Assembly: GCF_023973825.1 (NCBI RefSeq)
Contig: NC_090118.1
Location: 186,001-250,000, forward strand
Direction of reading: 5' to 3'
DNA from: Plasmodium brasilianum
Taxonomy: Eukaryota; Apicomplexa; Aconoidasida; Haemosporida; Plasmodiidae
DNA length: 64,000 nt
In this document: piece by piece, positions 50,016 through 61,448 of the stretch
Layout: each line of letters starts with the position of its first letter
Numbering within the stretch: the first letter of the stretch is position 1
The notes under the pieces: model-generated
Database searches by the model: none
What the model saw: the letters and a program-made list of their open reading frames with translations, nothing else
Told to the model about the DNA's origin: nothing
Program-made: the position numbers and the translations under genes

Positions 50016-51750
50016 ATGGAAAATATAAAAGAAGCGGAGATATCGTTAAGAGGTGTACTGGAAGGAGGTCATAGTGATTGGGTCACTTCAGTTTCAACAC
50101 CCACTGACACAAAATTAAAAACCGTTGTTAGCGCTTCAAGAGGTAATGATGCATACCCACATACATACATATATGAATACATACGTTTATGCTATTGTAT
50201 TCCCTCATTTTCGGGTGCATTTAAATAAACATGCACATGCTCATATAAATCCATACTGTCCTAATTTAACAATTTGTTTTGTAACTGTTTTTACGTGACA
50301 TGGTGATTATTTATATTTGTATACACGATTATATATTATGAACTCTCATCTGCTTGTGTGCGTGAAAGTTTTACGTGAAGATTATTATATTACCTTAACA
50401 CGATTATGCATTTTAACCCGGGTGCTGTATTATTTATGTGTTGTTCAATATGATTGTTCTGCCTTTATTTTATTTTATTTTCCCCGCCCTCTCACTTCTT
50501 CCGATAGCTCGTTATGTTTGAGCAGTATTTTATATGTCTCATTGACTTGAAAAATTTACAAGCTTTTTATATATTTTTCATTTTATGATGACCATTGCTA
50601 TCCCAGCTCACTCTGATATATACAAAAATGAAGAGGAAGATAGCTCAAATATTTATACAATTCTGATATTTGAAAAAATATATATATAAAAAAGCAATTT
50701 ATTTTTTTTGAGAAATTTAAATGGGGTTTATGTGTAAATACACGTACCACCTGTCCGTACATTTGTTTAATTTTTGCACGATGTGAGCATTCCCTCTCGC
50801 AATATATCTGTATATATATCTGTATATCTATCTATCTATCTATATATATATATATATATGTGATTTATTTATTCATTTATTTCATACTACGTATTTACCC
50901 ATTCCCAGATAAAAAGCTAATAGTGTGGAGTATCAACCCCGATGACGATTCGGGAGAAATCGGAATGGCTAAAAAATCATTAACCGGTCATTCTCAAGCT
51001 ATCAATGATGTTTCTATTTCATCAGATGGTTTGTTTGCATTGTCTGGTTCTTGGGATCACTCAGTTCGTTTATGGGATTTATCTCTAGGAGAAACGATTA
51101 GATCATTTATTGGTCATACGTCTGACGTTTTTAGTGTTTCATTTAGTCCAGACAATAGACAGATCGTTTCAGCTAGTAGAGATAAAACAATTAAATTATG
51201 GAATACTTTAGCACAATGTAAGTATACCATAACAGATGAACAACATACCGATTGGATTACATGTGTTAGATTTTCCCCATCTCCAAAACAGGCAATTATT
51301 GTATCCTGTGGATGGGATAAATTAGTTAAAGTGTGGAATTTAAAAAATTGTGACTTAAATAAAAACTTAGAAGCACACACAGGTGTTTTAAACACAGTTA
51401 CTATATCTCCTGACGGTTCATTATGTGCATCCGGAGGAAAAGATGGAGTTGCCAAATTATGGGATGTTAATGAGGGAAAACATTTATATTCTTTAGAAAC
51501 TGGATGTACTATAAATTCACTCTGTTTTTCTCCATGTGATTATTGGTTGTGTGCAGCAACAGACAGATTTATAAGAATATGGAACTTAGAAAGTAAATTA
51601 ATAATTTCCGAAATATATCCTGTTAAGCAGTCCAAAGTAGGTTTGCCTTGGTGTACATCCATTACATGGTCAGCTAATGGTCAACTCCTATTTTGCGGTT
51701 CCACTGATGGAAACATTTACGTTTATGAAGTTAAAAAGCAATCCATTTAA
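50016..51750 (+). CDS. RACK1: RACK1, receptor for activated C kinase (exons 50016-50142, 50909-51750)
   Basis: A 322-residue seven-bladed WD40 protein that sits on the head of the 40S ribosomal subunit and links signalling to translation. Exon 1 encodes [20 protein letters not shown], the first half-blade, ending in SASR. The codon for Asp is split (G|AT) over an intron of 766 bases with donor GTAATG and acceptor cattcccag. Exon 2 continues [19 protein letters not shown]. Diagnostic segments agree closely with animal RACK1: [66 protein letters not shown] and [12 protein letters not shown]. Length matches the family (about 320). Codon use is less A+T-extreme than its neighbours, as expected for a highly expressed gene. 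Confidence 0.97.
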
Positions 51751-53436
51751 GAAATAAAATTATTAACTGTTCAGAATTTTTTTTTTTTTTTTTTTAAACC
51801 CTATTTTTAACATATATATGAATGTGCATTTTTTATATATTTACGTATTTATAAATATATGCATTTATTACATGTGTAAAACTGACAATTGTTAATTATG
51901 CAGCATTGTAATGTTGCAATGTTGTAAAAGCTTTTTTATAAAAAATAAATTTAGCAAGTTTTTGCTACGCAGGTATATATATAAAAATATACGTGCGCAG
52001 GTACATGCATATTTTTAAGAATATGAAGCATGAGGATTTTTCTTAAACGAATAAGAGTAAAAAATCATTGTGCATATATATATATATATATATGTATATT
52101 TTTTTAAAGTGCTTATTAATGTTTTTAAAGAATTAAAATTTATTATTTAATTGTTCAGTTATTCAATAATTCAACCGTTCATCAATTCAACAATTCAGTT
52201 ATTTAATTTAAATGATAAGACATTTTATTTTGCTATATGGCACTATTTTCCCTTTTTTCTTTTTCTTTTTCTTTTTTTTAATTATCTTGGCAATAAATGC
52301 AAATTTTAAAGTAAAATGAATTTATATCTCCATGCTTACAAGACATAAGTATATATAATATATGTAGTAACAACTGAAAGAAGAAAAAAGGACACACATA
52401 AAACATGGAAAAAATAAATAAATGAAAACAAACCTTTTGAAATATAATCTCATATTCTTTTTTCACATTTTAAAACAATGTTATTACATGTAAATTGTAA
52501 TTAATAACATTTGAAGTCGCTACTTAACCCGTTTAGCTTCAAAAATGTTTTAAATCTTACTATGTGAACAGTTGTATTTTTTATTTTTTTTTATGGAAAA
52601 AAAGATTAAAAATTAGCTCGAATCGTCAATTATTTTTATGTTTATGTCTAAATTTCTTGTACACGAATGAAAAAAAAAAAGATAAGAAAAAAATATAACA
52701 ATATATCACGCTAATTATGCAAATTCCATTTTGTCCTTATACATAAATGTACACTGAATGTTTTTTTGTTTCGTCTTATAGAACATTAAAAACGCAAATT
52801 GAAAAGAGGATATATATAATAATTTCCCTTTCCCCAAGCTCATGAATGTCCCCTTCGATACATTCCTTTTTTTTCTCTATTTTTAGTAGTTTTCTCTTAA
52901 AAAATTTATGTAAATTTGTTAAAAATGTGCTATATACATAATTATAAACACATTATTTAGTGCAATTTGAACATGAAAAAAATAAATTTAATTTTTTTTT
53001 TTTTTTTTTAATTCAAAATTCCTGAGAAACCGAATGTTTAGGTTATAAAACAAGTACGCTTACGTACGTGCATATATATATATATATATATATATACATT
53101 TTAAACACGTGGGAACATACAAAAATCAGAGTGCACAAATTTTAAACGGAACAAAAACTAGAGCCACAGTTGCATTGCTGCTCATTCAATTGGTAAACTA
53201 AAAATATAAATTTTTTTTTCTTTTTTTCAAATAAGTTAATAATAGATGAAAACGTGCTAAAGGTGAAAGACCGAGGGAGCATTTCGCATATTTAATCACT
53301 CTTTTGCAAAATTTACATACATATATATATATACAAATATGCATACGTTTGTTCATTTGCCTGTATGTATACATGTATACGTATATATTAACTTGCCTAT
53401 GTGTGAACCCCTCCTTTTCTTGAAAACGCTGCAATA
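51751..53436. other. Intergenic region between RACK1 and the R-SNARE
   Basis: Both neighbours are on the plus strand. The stretch holds a T run right after RACK1 (51779-51795), (TA)n tracts and degenerate ttcaattcaac repeats near 52155-52200. No gene seen. Confidence 0.8.
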
Positions 53437-54267
53437 ATGTACATGATTTCGGATGATGAAATAAGCTACTCCAACAGCATGAACAGCGAAGAAGAAATAG
53501 AGAGCGAAGAAAACAGTGAAGAATATTCGAAATATTATGAAGGGGAAGAAGAGGACTATAGCAGTCATAATGATGTAGATGATGAGAACGAATTTCAGTT
53601 ATTCAAATATGTATGTATAGCATCATTAGATGAGTTAGAAATAATAATGAAATGTAGTTTTCTAAGTCGTGATTCAGATATATCTGCTAATAACATAATT
53701 AAAAAGATATTAATTGCTTCAAAAAAGAAATTAAGTTATTGTAATAAGAAAATCCTTAATTGGGATAATAGAATTATATATTTTATAATATGCAGTGAAA
53801 AGAAGTTGGCATTATTTTTAATAGGATTAGATATGAAAGCATATTTTAAAAATTATGCTTTTGAATTTTTGAGAAAATTAGAAATATATGCTAAATCGGA
53901 TTTATTTTTTAACCAGAATTATAACTCAAATAATATAAATCCATCAAAGGCGCAAACAATTCAGCGCTTTATGAAACGTACAATAATAAACCTTAATGAA
54001 TGTTGTAAAGATGAAAAAATTATTGCAGTTAAACAAAAGCTAAATAAAATTAATTCAGTAATGAATAACCACATAGATAACTTATATCAGTCCAGGGGAA
54101 ACATTAAAGCCTTACAGTATAAAACAGAAAACATGTCAAAAAACACTTTAAATTTTGTTAAAAATACCAAAAAATTAAAAAGAATTATGTTTTTAAAATA
54201 CTGGAAAACATACTTCTTTTTAGCTTGTTTTGTAGTCATAGGATTCAAGGTTTATAGGTCTATTTGA
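53437..54267 (+). CDS. Longin-type R-SNARE (VAMP/Sec22-like)
   Basis: A 276-residue vesicle SNARE. An acidic N-terminal stretch of 50 residues precedes a longin-like domain (about 52-150: FQLFKYVCIASLDELEIIMK, then WDNRIIYFIICSEKKLALFL, then AYFKNYAFEFLRKLEIY). The SNARE motif follows (about 195-252: IIAVKQKLNKINSVMNNHID, NLYQSRGNIKALQYKTENMS, then FVKNTKK), then a single C-terminal anchor (YFFLACFVVIGFKVYRSI), the classic tail-anchored layout. Register by M-x-x-x-I-D and the later I/L layers puts Ser219 at the zero layer with Arg220 next to it; typical R-SNAREs have Arg there. It acts in membrane fusion in the secretory or endosomal path; the exact step is unknown. VAMP-like fits better than Ykt6, which lacks a membrane anchor. 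Confidence 0.8.
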   Translation: MYMISDDEISYSNSMNSEEEIESEENSEEYSKYYEGEEEDYSSHNDVDDENEFQLFKYVCIASLDELEIIMKCSFLSRDSDISANNIIKKILIASKKKLSYCNKKILNWDNRIIYFIICSEKKLALFLIGLDMKAYFKNYAFEFLRKLEIYAKSDLFFNQNYNSNNINPSKAQTIQRFMKRTIINLNECCKDEKIIAVKQKLNKINSVMNNHIDNLYQSRGNIKALQYKTENMSKNTLNFVKNTKKLKRIMFLKYWKTYFFLACFVVIGFKVYRSI

Positions 54268-54877
54268 TATATGTCTATTCACTTTGCCAGAATGGTGGGG
54301 ACTACACTTACGTTTGTAAAATTATATTGTATATATATATATATATACAACTTAAATTTATTTTTCTTTTTCAAAGATGTATAATCTTAACACACGCTCA
54401 CGCGCACTATTCATCGTGATAACCAACAAAATGGTAGTCATGTCCCTTATTTGTTATTTATCCCTTTTTGTTTATTATTTTTTTTTTAACTTTTATATGT
54501 GATAATAATGATGATGCATCCATTTTTTGAAAATTTGTATATTTTTTTAATTACATAAAACTCTCGTTATATAACATACATATGCATAAATAACATTTTA
54601 CTAAGAGACAACAAAAAAAAAAAAATTAAATGCCATCTGTATACAATTAAATACCAACTGTTTACTTTTACAAAATTAAATGTCGCACGTATTATACTGT
54701 TACAAACTAAAATTTTTTTTTGTCTCTTTTTAAAGTCAAACATTTTCGTTTTTTTGTTAAGCAGCAAAAAAAAAAAAAAAAAAAAAAACGCAGTTATGTT
54801 TGTACACATGCATGTACAACATATATATTACTTCACAGTTTTAAATACAACTGAAATATTTGCAGGCACAAAACATA

Positions 54878-54917
<40 letters not shown>

Positions 54918-55217
54918 CTTTTTTGCATGAAGAACACAACATATTATTGCAAGATTTTGGTACTTTTCCTCAATCAGAATTTTTACTATATTTTTATAAA
55001 TTTGCGAAAAATATAATTAAAAAAAAAAAAAATGGAAAATATGGAGAGAATAAAAAGATGGAATAAACTGATAGCATAACTAAGGTTATCTTTACTAAAA
55101 TAATATGCAACTTGAAAATGAACAAAAGTTGCGATGTCAATTCACCATAAGCGGATACTTAAAAAAGTGCACATGAATGAACCAGCTGAAAACAAGCATG
55201 TACAATTACGCCACCAC

Positions 55218-55253
<36 letters not shown>

Positions 55254-55558
55254 CATATACAATACATACATATACCCATACACACATATACCCATACACC
55301 CATATGCCCATACACCCATATACACATATACCCATATACACATATACCCATATGCACATATACACATATACCCATACACATATATACACATACACACATA
55401 GATACATACATACAAATCTATGTCACTCCAAACAGTATGCTAGTAAATTTACACACGTAAAAATATACATACATGCGCGAGGCCATTCCAACCTAATTTT
55501 CCCACCCCTTTAGGTAAAATCAAACTTAACCACTTCTAGTTTTTCAATATGATCCGTT
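54268..55558. other. Convergent intergenic region with a CCCATA repeat
   Basis: The 3' flanks of the R-SNARE (+) and the E4 ligase (-). It holds several A/T runs, a (TA)n tract at 54872-54900 and the repeat array at 55262-55420. The open frames through the array on both strands are simple-repeat translations. Confidence 0.8.
55262..55420. repeat. Degenerate (CATATA/CCCATACA) repeat array
   Basis: Units such as acacatatacccatacaccc repeat for about 160 bases, with more cytosine than the surrounding DNA. Confidence 0.85.
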
Positions 55559-58500
55559 CTAGACCTGTTTCATGTCTGGTGCTTCGTCACCTGGACTCTT
55601 CTTGGCTTTCTCCCCATCTTTCTCATTACTTCTTCCATCAAACTTTTCATTATTCGAAGTTTCATTATCTTTTTCTATATCTTCATTATGCAACTGTAAT
55701 TCTAAATTTTTCTGCTTTTTCTTCCTCTTTTCCTGTCTCAACTCGTTTATATATTTATGTATCTCTTCCTTCAATTCAGGAAGTGACACTAACTGCTCTT
55801 TTGAAAGGGGGGCCCTATTAAATGGGTCATTAGGTTCACTCATTAAATGTCTCTCAATATTTTTTCTGTCAATTATAATTCCTGAGGTGGGTAATAAAAC
55901 GGGGTCTAACATAATATCTTGTAGAATGGGATCTAAAAATTTTTCTGGTATATCATTTACATCATCAAAGAGCTCTACTTCATCTTTCATATCAATAATT
56001 TGCTGACAAAACATTTTAAATTTATTTAATTCTTCTTTATGTAGCAATCCTTCTCTTTTACATATGTAATAAGCTTTATTAAAAATGTCAGCTTTATAAT
56101 ATCTCCCTTCATTTGCTATTTCTCTTATTAATAGTTCTTCATATTCTTTATCTGCGTTTAACAAATACAGATATGATTCGACTATACTAGTTAACCATAA
56201 CTGCGGTCTAAAATTATACTGCTCCATATTTTTAACCTTTATATTTAAACACTTAGGTCCTACTAAATAGTCGAAGTAACAATTCAAGCAAGTAACAATT
56301 TGACATAATATAGTATTCGAAGTAATAATATTATTTGGATAATTTTTACATAAAAGATTTAAAAAGATACATGATTTATAGCAATATGTAATAATCATTT
56401 TTGTTTTAGCCGCTAAATTACGCATGTTTTCATTTGTTACATCTGTTCCTACATCTACACCACCTCCTGTTGAATCATCATTTTCACTATTATCACTATT
56501 ATATGAAAATCCATTTAAATTTTGCAAATTTTCATTATCACTATTTTGAATGTAAGAAATATTCATTTGATTAGATATACCTACGTTCGAATTTCTATTA
56601 TTTCTAGTAGCACTAGCATAGGTGTTATTATTGCTAGTATTTGCACTTAAACTAGATCGTTCAGCTTCATTTTTTTTTTTATTATCTTCTCTTCTCTTAA
56701 TTTCAGACAAGTATGATACTACTTCTTCAACTAAAAAACTAGCATCATTCAACAACAAATGAATTAAGTGAACAAAGAGATTATTATTATTTATAATAAG
56801 TTGAGTAAACTGATTAACATATGTTTTATTTAGAAAAAAACTATTAAAATTTTCTACAATGCGAACTCTTGTTTGCATTCTTTCCGTATATTCTCCTTTT
56901 TGAGAAGCGATAAATACATTTGTCAACGATTTAATAATGTACTTCTTTGTTAGTTCTGATTCTTCAATTACTTTTTTTAAGTTATCACTTTTATATAAAT
57001 ACGTAAATGTTTTAGGAGCAGACTCACATCTTAAGTGTATGCTTTTTATATGATTTTCACTTAACATAGTGAAAATGCAAAAGGCTAAAAATAAGTCTAC
57101 ATTTAAATAGCTCATGAAATTCTCATTATTCTGACTTTTAAATGTATCTAGCTCGTGTAGTAAATAAATAATATCGAAAATGTCACTTAAAAAAAAGGTA
57201 GGAATGATGGAAAATTGTGGAGATGCATACAAATGATCCCCTCGATTTTGGAAGTTTGCTTGTTCAGAATTTTCCTCATTCGTTTCGTAATTTATATCAC
57301 CAATCTCACACATATCTCCGTCTTTTCCCTCTGAAGGTCCACTCTCCCGCGTTTCATCCCTTTCCCCTTGGCTCATTTTGTCATCATTCGCGTGGTTTGC
57401 AACAGAGTCATTGCCCTCTCCTTCATCCATTTTTCTAGTGGAGATGTTCACAAAACTTCCGAATGTTCTGTACTTCTTATAATTCCTTTCGTTTGGAGGT
57501 GGACAAGATTTCAAAACTAGATGAGAATAATTACTATTATGATCATTTAAATAATTTTGCATGTTCATATTTACATCCCCGTTGACATCATACAAATATG
57601 CAACATTCAAAAAATAACTCATGCATAAATGAAGGAATTTAAATAATAATTGTACAAAGCGAGAACTATATAAGAAAATTTTCCATGCATGTATATTCAT
57701 ATAGTAAAAGTTTTTATCCTTAGCATTAGCTACTTCTTGAACAATTCGAATAAATTCATCAATGGCTGGCTTGAAAAAAACACTTAAAGATTTGAAGGTC
57801 ATCCAAAAGATACAAGTAATAAACTTGGGCTGTTTTTGAAAACTTTCAAAATTTTTTACATTATTTTTTATTTTCTCAACATTTGATTTTTCCTCAAATG
57901 ATGATTGGTTTGTTATATATTTTAAAATAAATTTTGAAAAAGGATCATTTCTTAAAAAAAAATACAGATCTATATCATTAATTTTGTTAGTAGTAATAGG
58001 TTCACATAAACATAATAATATCCAAAACATATTCAAACAAAATCCATATGAATTTTCTCCTAATAGTTTTAAAAATAATCCATAAGAATTATCTAACGAT
58101 TGTGGATACGTAGAATAGTGATACATAATTTTCGTTTTTTTCTCATTTGATAGTATAATACAATTTAACCATAATAATACTTTTTTCTTACTTTCATTAC
58201 TTCCTTTTAATAAGTTTTTTATTATTTCTACACAATTTTCTAAAACCCAATCCATATCCCTTCTTAATAACATATATATATTTTTCAGTGCACTTAATGT
58301 CATCTTATTTAACGAATTCGTTCCTGAGTTGTAAAAATATTTATACATTGCTATTTCCTCTTTATTTATTATATTTGGCATAGTAATAATTGTAGGAGAT
58401 ATTAGTCTACCCAACATACTATTTAACTGTAAATTATATCCGCATGAATTTACCTCCTTGTCCTTACTACACGGTTTCTTATTTGTAAATCCATCCATTC

Positions 58501-59554
58501 TTCCCAAATTTTCGTTGATTCCCCCGGGGATGCCTGCGGAGCAACGATTGTTACTAACACTGTTGTTGGTATTGCTGTTACTACCAGTACTGTTAATACT
58601 ACTGTTACCGTTACTACTACTCATATTGTCATTACTGTTACTGGCATCGTTGTTATTATTACTATTATTATCTGTGTTACTATTACCTATGTCCTTGCTG
58701 ATATTGTTTCTGCCGCTAGTACTCCCCTCGAATGGGGGAAGATTGGGGGGGGAGGAATCAGTTGGCAAACCTTCACAACTTCCTTGGAAATTTGTACTTT
58801 TATCCAAAATGGATGTTGAACCCAATTCCTCTTGGAGGTTTACTGCGGGAAGGAAATTATCTTTCATTCTATCATGCAAATTTAAATATAAAAATATTGA
58901 CTTATTATTTATTACTAAATCAGCAATTTGTTTAAAGCTTGTTAAAAATTTCAGCAATACAGCAACATCATTTTTTGGGTATATTAAACTCCTTGAATTC
59001 AAATTTTCAAAGATGAGGTCTAAAATTGGAATGAAGAATCGATTCAATTGCTTCTGTGCTTCACATTCATTTTTATCATTTTCTTCTATAACTGATAACA
59101 ATTTTTTTAAAAAACGAGATGTACAAGATCCCTTTAAAAATTCGTAAAAAATATTGATTCGTTCTTTATTTGATATTTTCACATTAGGATACACATCTAA
59201 ATTTTCTAAAAATACTATTGCACTGTTTACTAATTGATCTAATATTTCATTTATTAAATTGTCGATTTGTTTATTTTCTATATTATAATTTTTATAAAAA
59301 TTTTTATCCAATAACCGAACGGAACAAGAACATAAATAACTTAAGCAGTTCTTCTTATGTTTATGTAAATAACCTATTTTATGAAGCAATATGAAATATA
59401 AATAGTCTACTTGTAAATATAACTGCTCATTATTTTCTTTCAATTCCTTTTCATATGATTCAAGATGAATTTTTGAGTTGTTCGATTCTTCTTTCTTCAA
59501 ACATATTTGAAACATGTTCTGAAGCAGTGAGTCTTCAACCACTTTATCCAACAT
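55559..59554 (-). CDS. UFD2: U-box ubiquitin conjugation factor E4 (UFD2-type)
   Basis: A 1331-residue ubiquitin-chain elongation factor (E4) of the yeast Ufd2 / human UBE4 family. The U-box is at the C-terminal end, about residues 1205-1275: DIPEKFLDPILQDIMLDPVL, LPTSGIIIDRKNIERHL, then DPFNRAPLSKEQLVSLPEL. This is the classic U-box with its DP...LPS/TG signature and no zinc ligands. The long helical core before it contains the Ufd2 core segments (TIITMPNIINKEE; MDWVLENCVEIIKNLLKG; FKPAIDEFIRIVQE; FLLNDASFLVEEVVSYLSEI). A Ser/Asn insert lies near residues 275-345 and a second near 1000-1060. Yeast Ufd2 is 961 residues; the difference is the inserts. A charged tail of about 60 residues follows the U-box. 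In yeast it works with Cdc48 in degrading ubiquitin-fusion and ER proteins. Confidence 0.93.
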   Translation of the reverse strand: MLDKVVEDSLLQNMFQICLKKEESNNSKIHLESYEKELKENNEQLYLQVDYLYFILLHKIGYLHKHKKNCLSYLCSCSVRLLDKNFYKNYNIENKQIDNLINEILDQLVNSAIVFLENLDVYPNVKISNKERINIFYEFLKGSCTSRFLKKLLSVIEENDKNECEAQKQLNRFFIPILDLIFENLNSRSLIYPKNDVAVLLKFLTSFKQIADLVINNKSIFLYLNLHDRMKDNFLPAVNLQEELGSTSILDKSTNFQGSCEGLPTDSSPPNLPPFEGSTSGRNNISKDIGNSNTDNNSNNNNDASNSNDNMSSSNGNSSINSTGSNSNTNNSVSNNRCSAGIPGGINENLGRMDGFTNKKPCSKDKEVNSCGYNLQLNSMLGRLISPTIITMPNIINKEEIAMYKYFYNSGTNSLNKMTLSALKNIYMLLRRDMDWVLENCVEIIKNLLKGSNESKKKVLLWLNCIILSNEKKTKIMYHYSTYPQSLDNSYGLFLKLLGENSYGFCLNMFWILLCLCEPITTNKINDIDLYFFLRNDPFSKFILKYITNQSSFEEKSNVEKIKNNVKNFESFQKQPKFITCIFWMTFKSLSVFFKPAIDEFIRIVQEVANAKDKNFYYMNIHAWKIFLYSSRFVQLLFKFLHLCMSYFLNVAYLYDVNGDVNMNMQNYLNDHNSNYSHLVLKSCPPPNERNYKKYRTFGSFVNISTRKMDEGEGNDSVANHANDDKMSQGERDETRESGPSEGKDGDMCEIGDINYETNEENSEQANFQNRGDHLYASPQFSIIPTFFLSDIFDIIYLLHELDTFKSQNNENFMSYLNVDLFLAFCIFTMLSENHIKSIHLRCESAPKTFTYLYKSDNLKKVIEESELTKKYIIKSLTNVFIASQKGEYTERMQTRVRIVENFNSFFLNKTYVNQFTQLIINNNNLFVHLIHLLLNDASFLVEEVVSYLSEIKRREDNKKKNEAERSSLSANTSNNNTYASATRNNRNSNVGISNQMNISYIQNSDNENLQNLNGFSYNSDNSENDDSTGGGVDVGTDVTNENMRNLAAKTKMIITYCYKSCIFLNLLCKNYPNNIITSNTILCQIVTCLNCYFDYLVGPKCLNIKVKNMEQYNFRPQLWLTSIVESYLYLLNADKEYEELLIREIANEGRYYKADIFNKAYYICKREGLLHKEELNKFKMFCQQIIDMKDEVELFDDVNDIPEKFLDPILQDIMLDPVLLPTSGIIIDRKNIERHLMSEPNDPFNRAPLSKEQLVSLPELKEEIHKYINELRQEKRKKKQKNLELQLHNEDIEKDNETSNNEKFDGRSNEKDGEKAKKSPGDEAPDMKQV

Positions 59555-61448
59555 CCTTTCAAGTAAAAAAAAAAAAAAAAAAAAAAACTAGCCTCTCTTA
59601 TTTTATCCTATCTTCTCTTAACTAATCATATGCTATCATATCATATCTTACCTTTTTTTTTTTTTTTTTTTTTTAACTTTGTACGCTAAACGTAATAACT
59701 GTGAAAATAATAGAGCATGCACATGAAAGGATAAACACTATGTTCCTGTGCCTATTGCTACGTTAAACGCTTTATCGTTCCAGCTGCTTATATGTATGTA
59801 TGTATATATACATATTTATATATATACATACACAATACACATGGCGCCCTTTTTTACTTCGTTTATGTGTTATTTTGTATCTCTCATTAATACACAGTTC
59901 GCGTTTTATTTTGCGCTTTATTATGTACTTTTTTTTGATATTTTTTTTTACGTATTATTTTGTTTTTTACTTTACGCTTTATATTGTAATTTATTTTGCA
60001 ATTTGAATGGCAATTTATTTTGTATTTTATTGTGTGTTTTTTGTTATAGTTATAAATAATATTTTCCTTTCCTTAGCCTGTAAATCAATCCACATCAAAA
60101 GGTTTACTTCTTTATATTTGTTTATAAAAAAAAAAAATATATAAAATAAACCTATCACTAAAAGAAGTAATTTTTTAAGTACAGATTATTATAACGTTTT
60201 ATTTTTTCTAATGCATTTCCTTTTTTCTGAACTTTTTTTATAATTTTTTTTTTGCCCTATTACTTTTAAGGTATATTTTATTAGCTTATATTTTTAATGA
60301 TATACTATTTATGATATACTTTTTATGATATACTTTTCAACATATAATTATTATGATATACTTTTCAACATATAATTATTATGGTATACTTTTCAACATA
60401 TAATTATTATGATATACTTTTTAACATATAATTATTATGATATACTTTTTAACATATAATTATTATGATATACTTTTTAACATATAATTTTTATCTTATA
60501 ATTTTTGTGTTTTTTAGCTCATATTTTTTAGCTTATATTTTTGCCTTCTTTTCTTTAGCAAGTTAAATATCAGCAAATGTATTTATCCCAATACAAAAAA
60601 AAAAAAACAAGAAAAAAAAAAAAACAAAAAAGGTTACTATTTTTATCTCGAAAATTTTTGTTTTTCGACTTTATTTTTTTTTTTTTTTAATATTTTCTTT
60701 TATAAAAAAATTTTCTTCCTTTTTTGAGTACGTACTACACTAAATATGAAGATCCCATTTTTTATTTTTTCTGTTCATTTCTTGTTTTAACTGTTTTTAC
60801 TATAACTCTTTCTTGTGTTATGATTTTTTATTTCACCAATTTTGTTTTCATAAATTTAGTTCGTTCTATAATCTGCTCTTTTTTTAGGAGTATTGTGCTG
60901 TTAGGGTAATTACGCATATGTATGAATGGTATGTATGTACGTATTTATTTGTGATATATTTGCATATACGTGCATATATGTGTACACCTGTAATGTCATG
61001 CAGAATGCGAAAAAAATTAAAATATAAAACTGTAGAGGTATTTGAAGTGTGATACTTTCTGATTTTTTATTTTATTTTATATTTTTTATTTTTCCCATTT
61101 TCCTCTATTCGTAGCTTATTGACGTAGTTGCATTTCTTGTTTTTTACATCATGTGCATTAAGATTTTTTTTTTTTCTACCTTTTTTGACCGATTATGCAA
61201 GAATAAAGAGCACAATATAAAATAGAAGCTTAACAAGATATATACCACGTCATACATATTGCACATTTATATACGTAGGGGAAGAATCAAAGACAACACT
61301 CGGACAAATTTTAAACCTATTTTTTGCAGTTGCTTTTGTCGTTAAAATAGTGTGAGAAAAACGACTGGAAAAAAAAAAGACCCTAAAAATGTGTATATGT
61401 AACTAGTTGAGAAAATGTGGCATTCATGTTATAGGTGTACCATTATGC
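59555..61448. other. Intergenic region upstream of the E4 gene
   Basis: T and A runs, the 28-bp repeat array at 60338-60505, and A+T-rich DNA with Phe/Tyr-rich meaningless frames. No gene seen. Confidence 0.75.
60338..60505. repeat. 28-bp tandem repeat, six copies
   Basis: Six copies of a 28-bp unit start at 60338, 60366, 60394, 60422, 60450 and 60478, with core acatataattattatgata followed by tactttt. Copies are head to tail without spacers. Shorter partial copies of tatgatatacttttta precede them. Confidence 0.92.

Noticed and set aside
60338..60505. 28-bp repeats considered as a CRISPR array
   Set aside because: Copies are head to tail with no spacers, A+T-rich, and the genome is a eukaryotic nuclear one without cas genes.
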